Shown here piece by piece: positions 60,641-64,000 of a stretch of 64,000 nucleotides of DNA; position 1 is the stretch's first letter; the number at the start of each line of letters is the position of its first letter. The position numbers and the translations under genes are program-made. The notes beneath the pieces are model-generated. The model was not told the DNA's origin. It worked only from the letters and a program-made list of their open reading frames with translations, and made no database searches. This DNA is from Aestuariibacter sp. GS-14 (GTDB lineage: Bacteria > Pseudomonadota > Gammaproteobacteria > Enterobacterales > Alteromonadaceae). The stretch spans positions 248,001-312,000 of the forward strand of contig NZ_VHIP01000002.1 in assembly GCF_006494365.1 (NCBI RefSeq), given 5' to 3'.

Positions 60641-63478
60641 TTACTGGTGTACAGCAAATTGATAAAGACCTGAGCGCACTTGGTAAATTGCGTGGCCTTT
60701 AGACTGGGAGAGCAGGGTGACGTCTGCTGGAGCAGTAATTCGCTGCTTTTCGGTAACCGGTAGCCAGATTTCTGCTTTGGCGCCAATTGGAACAGACACT
60801 TCCAGGGTAACGGTATTGTTGTCAGACCGGTTCCAATAGCTTTTAACATCACCAAATGGTGAGGCAAGGCTTGCCCGGGCAAAATCCAGTGCAGACAAAA
60901 AGGTAGGCTTTACAATAATACTGGCATATCCGTAGGCGGTTGGTTTAATGCCGGCGACATATTCAAACAACCAGTCATCAATCGTCCCCCGGAATGCGTG
61001 GTTGTGTGAACGTGCATGATCGCCCCAGGCTTCCCAGTGCGTATCCACCACGATTTCTTCACCGCCTTCGGCCGTTGAACCGTTCAGTGTGCGGAACCAG
61101 TAACCCCAGCCAGGATAAGTTGGATTCACAGCCGCTTGATAAGCCAATTCCGGTGCGCCACATTCTGTCAGAACGGGTAAGGTAGCTTTGAGCACGGTTG
61201 CGCCGCTGGTGATATGCTTATCGTGAGTATTGCGCACATCTTCAATTAACGCCTGGCAGAGTGCGTCTCGCTTGTTGGTTGGCACAATGCCAAATGCCAA
61301 AGGCAGCACATTGTCTGTTTGAAACTGCTTTTGATCTACTTCTTCAGGCGACATCTTCATCCAGTCGGGCATCAGGTCTACAGGCATACCCGGAGGAGGG
61401 CCTTCAGGAAAGGGGCTGACATAAGGAAAATCATAGTATCCGTTCTGAGCTGAATAGAAGTGGCGGTTGATACTCGCAATCACATTTTCGGCAAATCGGG
61501 TAAATCTGCTGCTGTCATCTGAGTACCCCAGCAGAGAAGCCATCAGCGCCAGTTTACGGGCACTGTCGATGAGAAATGCGCTGGCAACTATCTGATTATC
61601 GGTACCAGCGCCATGTGCGGGCTCATGATCGCCCCAGCTGTTGCCGGTGAATATGAAGTTTGTTTCAGTAAGCGTTGCTATCCATTTTTCCATCCAGGCT
61701 TTCATGCCCGGGTATTGTTCCTGCACAATGCGCTTATCACCTTTCAGCCAAAACAAGGCAAAATTTACCTGAACGTAACTCGAAGACCATATCGGATCGC
61801 TGGTTTTTCCAACAAAGGGATCGGGCTGTTCGCCACCAGGATTTTGATTGGGAACAATTACCGCAATACCGCCGTCGGAGGTTTGGTTGTCCTGATGATC
61901 CTGCATCCATTTTTCCCACAAATTTTGTGAATGGGTATTACGTAAGGCGCTGTCTACGATGAGTAAGGCGTCTGCAGCCCAACCTCTTTTCTCGTACATT
62001 GGTGTGTCGGTTGGAATTCCATGGAAATTATTGAGTGTTGAACGAACCATGGCCCGATGATAACGGTTCAACAAAGGATCAGAGCTTTCGAAACTACCTT
62101 CTACTGCAATATCGTTATGCACAATTTGCCCTTCGACAGAAATAACTTCAACGTTGTCTGGCTTTTGAATTTCTACAAATCGGTATCCATTATAACTGTA
62201 GCGTGGCACAAAGGTTTCGCCCTGTGCATCTCCCGCCAGGACATATTCATACTGTTGTAAGGCTGTGCCACCAAATGGTCCGCCCGTTCCGTCAAATACG
62301 CTGCCAGCGGCATTGAGTTTTTCGCCATACACCAGTTTTATGCGGGCGCCAGCAGGGCCTTTCAAGGTGACTTTAGCCCAGCCAGCCTGAGTACTCCTGA
62401 AGTCATACAATGCAGTGCCAGCTGGTGTTTGACTAACTGCTTTTGGCGAGATACTGGCAACCACCCGAATGGGCTCATAATTTCTGGCCACTAATCGTCC
62501 TGCAGGTGGTAAGGCAATTGATGCTTGCTGCCATTTCGAGTCATCAAAATCTGCCTGCGACCAACCGTTCTGGCGTAATCTTGCATCAAAACGCTCGCCG
62601 TATTTCAGTGAGTTGGTGATTGTGGGGCCGTCAGCTGTTTTCCAACTTTCATCAGTTTGCCACTGAGCTTCACTGCCGTCTGTAAAAGTAATAAAGAGCA
62701 TCGCTTTGACTTTGGGCTCACTTAGCCAGGGAGCGACTTCGATATCAATATCACCATAGCCAGCATAGTTGCCCCGTCCAAGACGAACACCTATGGCATT
62801 ATTCTGACCACTTTTAAGCAATGAGGTTATATCGTAAGTCTCATAGTAAACACGTTTGTTGTAAGGCGTATAGGCAGGTTTTAATTCATCCTGACTTACT
62901 CGCTCACCATTGATTTCCGCCAGATACAGACCCAGTCCGGCAATGTATAAACGAGCTTGATTGATGTCTTTTTCAGGGAGGGTGAAGACGTTTCGGACCA
63001 GGGTTTCTGGTTGTTCTTGTGCTGACCTTTCGACATTCTTCGCAATCCATTCACCATTGAATCCGGAAGTATCAAAGAAGGCGGTTTCAAACCATTTTGT
63101 GTCAGACCATTCAGAGGTTGTGTCGCCATCCCATACTTTAACTCGCCAGTAATAGCGGGTCAGTGGTTTAAGCATAAGTCCATCAGGTGAAATGTCATAA
63201 GGAATATGACCTTCTGTTTTTTGACTATCCCAGTAAATGTTCTCAAACTGCCCATCAAACGCTACCTGTAGCTGGTATGCACTTTGTTGCGCTCCATTAT
63301 AATTTGCCAGCAACTGCCAGCTTAATCTGGGGGTTGTCACGTCGATGCCGAGGGGATTAAATTGGTGTTCCGTAGTCAGTTTATTAACCAGGAGCTTTTT
63401 GCCAGTTGTCTCATTCTCGCATCCCGACAGCACACAAAGTAAAGCCAGACATATCAGTATTTTTAGGTGTTTTTGCAC
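60641..63478 (-). CDS. GH78-family alpha-L-rhamnosidase lipoprotein
   Basis: The start is GTG 63478 with GGAG upstream, giving a lipoprotein signal (KILICLALLCVLSGC); the longer open frame runs into the PepSY gene. The 945-residue product has the GH78 layout: an N-terminal fibronectin-like domain (GIDVTTPRLSWQLLANYNGAQQSAYQLQVA), a jelly-roll (ARLYIAGLGLYLAEINGERV), then the (alpha/alpha)6 barrel with DTPMYEKRGWAADALL, NSWGDHEPAHGAGTD and WGYWFRTLNGSTAEGGEE, where the catalytic Glu and Asp lie. It removes terminal alpha-L-rhamnose. It is the last gene of a minus-strand operon with the PepSY protein and probably the TonB receptor at the window edge. Confidence 0.92.
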   Translation of the reverse strand: MQKHLKILICLALLCVLSGCENETTGKKLLVNKLTTEHQFNPLGIDVTTPRLSWQLLANYNGAQQSAYQLQVAFDGQFENIYWDSQKTEGHIPYDISPDGLMLKPLTRYYWRVKVWDGDTTSEWSDTKWFETAFFDTSGFNGEWIAKNVERSAQEQPETLVRNVFTLPEKDINQARLYIAGLGLYLAEINGERVSQDELKPAYTPYNKRVYYETYDITSLLKSGQNNAIGVRLGRGNYAGYGDIDIEVAPWLSEPKVKAMLFITFTDGSEAQWQTDESWKTADGPTITNSLKYGERFDARLRQNGWSQADFDDSKWQQASIALPPAGRLVARNYEPIRVVASISPKAVSQTPAGTALYDFRSTQAGWAKVTLKGPAGARIKLVYGEKLNAAGSVFDGTGGPFGGTALQQYEYVLAGDAQGETFVPRYSYNGYRFVEIQKPDNVEVISVEGQIVHNDIAVEGSFESSDPLLNRYHRAMVRSTLNNFHGIPTDTPMYEKRGWAADALLIVDSALRNTHSQNLWEKWMQDHQDNQTSDGGIAVIVPNQNPGGEQPDPFVGKTSDPIWSSSYVQVNFALFWLKGDKRIVQEQYPGMKAWMEKWIATLTETNFIFTGNSWGDHEPAHGAGTDNQIVASAFLIDSARKLALMASLLGYSDDSSRFTRFAENVIASINRHFYSAQNGYYDFPYVSPFPEGPPPGMPVDLMPDWMKMSPEEVDQKQFQTDNVLPLAFGIVPTNKRDALCQALIEDVRNTHDKHITSGATVLKATLPVLTECGAPELAYQAAVNPTYPGWGYWFRTLNGSTAEGGEEIVVDTHWEAWGDHARSHNHAFRGTIDDWLFEYVAGIKPTAYGYASIIVKPTFLSALDFARASLASPFGDVKSYWNRSDNNTVTLEVSVPIGAKAEIWLPVTEKQRITAPADVTLLSQSKGHAIYQVRSGLYQFAVHQ

Positions 63479-63504
63479 GTGTTTATACTCCAAAATCGGG
63501 TTCG

Positions 63505-63861
63505 TTAACGCCAGAAAAAATGCCATCGACCGGTTTTTATTCTGCGTTTCAATAATTCCCAGTACACCATCAGACCGGTAAAACTCAGCACAAGTAAACC
63601 CAGGCCACACACCACATTGATTATTTTCCCTGCGCCACCAAAGTAATAGCCTGCATGGATATCCTGCAACACATAATGCCACTGGATCCCCTGAGGTTTA
63701 GTAACGGGAGGAGGAGTATTATCTGCTGTGACTGGCGGCGGAGGAGGAGGCGGATTTAAAAATAAATCCACTTGCATAGCGATCCCGGTAGTGGCAATGA
63801 CGATAAAAAATAATGCGAGTGCTGAGCCCGCCCAGCGGTGATACCTTTTTACCGTATTCAT
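63505..63861 (-). CDS. PepSY-associated two-helix membrane protein
   Basis: The 118-residue protein has an N-terminal RYHRWAGSALALFFIVIATTGIAM helix and a C-terminal GKIINVVCGLGLLVLSFTGLMVYW helix, the pattern of PepSY-associated TM proteins, with a small periplasmic loop between. The loop opens with NPPPPPPPVTADNTPPPVTK, a run of seven prolines that would require EF-P for smooth translation. Such proteins often follow TonB receptors and may help reduction or energy coupling of imported metals or ligands. AAGGA precedes the start. It lies 62 bp after the receptor stop and 26 bp before the GH78 gene. Confidence 0.83.
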   Translation of the reverse strand: MNTVKRYHRWAGSALALFFIVIATTGIAMQVDLFLNPPPPPPPVTADNTPPPVTKPQGIQWHYVLQDIHAGYYFGGAGKIINVVCGLGLLVLSFTGLMVYWELLKRRIKTGRWHFFWR

Positions 63862-63884
63862 TTAATGTTTTCCTTACAGTACAA

Positions 63885-63913
63885 AGCCCTGAGATGGATA
63901 CCATCCCAGGGCT
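63885..63913. terminator. Hairpin between the edge TonB receptor and the PepSY gene
   Basis: AGCCCTGAGATGG pairs with CCATCCCAGGGCT with one mismatch and a 3-base loop. Only TTT follows on the minus strand, so it is likely an attenuating or mRNA-stabilising hairpin within the operon. Confidence 0.55.
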
Positions 63914-63922
63914 ATAGTTGTG

Positions 63923-64000
63923 TCAGAATCGATAGTTAACGTTAACTCCAACTGTTCTGGGCGCGGTTATAAAGCGTCGGTAAGCCGGGAACACATACGT
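63923..64000 (-). CDS. C-terminus of a TonB-dependent receptor (partial)
   Basis: The minus strand reads 25 codons to a TGA stop at 63923-63925, ending in ITAPRTVGVNVNYRF. A terminal aromatic after alternating residues, preceded by APRT, is the standard last strand of TonB-receptor barrels. The rest lies beyond the window. It probably heads the operon with the PepSY protein and the GH78 rhamnosidase. Confidence 0.75.
   Translation of the reverse strand, partial: TYVFPAYRRFITAPRTVGVNVNYRF

Noticed and set aside
63478-63682. N-terminal extension of the GH78 protein
   Set aside because: The first 68 residues of the long frame overlap the PepSY gene, and the GTG at 63478 gives an ideal lipoprotein signal with a ribosome site.

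Overview
The window reads as chromosomal DNA of a marine gammaproteobacterium of the Alteromonadaceae type (Alteromonas/Paraglaciecola/Aestuariibacter-like). The basis is the gene content: a maoP-hdfR neighbourhood as in enterobacteria, recCBD, RNase J, two DUF3718 genes, several large TonB-dependent receptors and a rhamnosidase locus. This taxonomic call is inference; no 16S rRNA gene is present.

Layout. 1-1.7 kb: a sigma54-type response regulator, a 77-residue protein holding only a histidine-kinase-like H-box region, and the start of a membrane protein, all on the minus strand. 1.8-3.7 kb: a rhodanese-LysR operon divergent from a two-cysteine ArsR repressor of the BigR/SqrR/YgaV type, probably a sulfide/persulfide response unit. 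3.8-6 kb: maoP, a small charged protein, an HdfR-like regulator and a DUF2750 protein. 6.2-12 kb: RNase J and a 1422-residue propeller-PAS-GGDEF-EAL sensor. 12-14.8 kb: a Tat-exported molybdenum hydroxylase (IorAB type). 15-19.7 kb: a fatty acyl-CoA ligase, a small periplasmic cysteine protein, a GNAT gene broken by an amber codon, a dimeric dUTPase, and a gene-free stretch that looks like a sigma54-dependent small RNA locus. 19.7-28.5 kb: recC-recB-recD. 28.5-35.7 kb: a GCS2 amidoligase with an AstE/AspA-type deacylase, a zinc metalloprotease, a second deacylase and moeB. 35.7-39.9 kb: moaB-moaC-moaD-moaE-modA-modB-modC. 39.9-44 kb: hemN behind an FNR-like box, and a TonB receptor. 44-47 kb: small secreted proteins, including two DUF3718 paralogues flanking a diguanylate cyclase. 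47.3-49.3 kb: a LysR regulator, a pterin carbinolamine dehydratase and two tandem initiator tRNAs. 49.5-64 kb: a carbohydrate locus with two TonB receptors, two GH106 and one GH78 rhamnosidase, a beta-helix protein and a PepSY membrane protein.

How they fit together. The moa/mod operon and moeB make molybdopterin and import molybdate, which the IorAB hydroxylase 20 kb away would need. FNR-like boxes before hemN and before the GCS2 gene suggest oxygen-linked expression. The right-hand locus looks built to take up and strip a rhamnose-rich glycan, and four near-identical 13-15 bp motifs before its genes suggest a shared regulator.

The most interesting unexplained signal is at 18.58-18.91 kb. 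A full -24/-12 promoter is preceded by dyads, one of them close to an NtrC site, and followed by stem-loops and an intrinsic terminator with no open frame: a candidate nitrogen-regulated sRNA.
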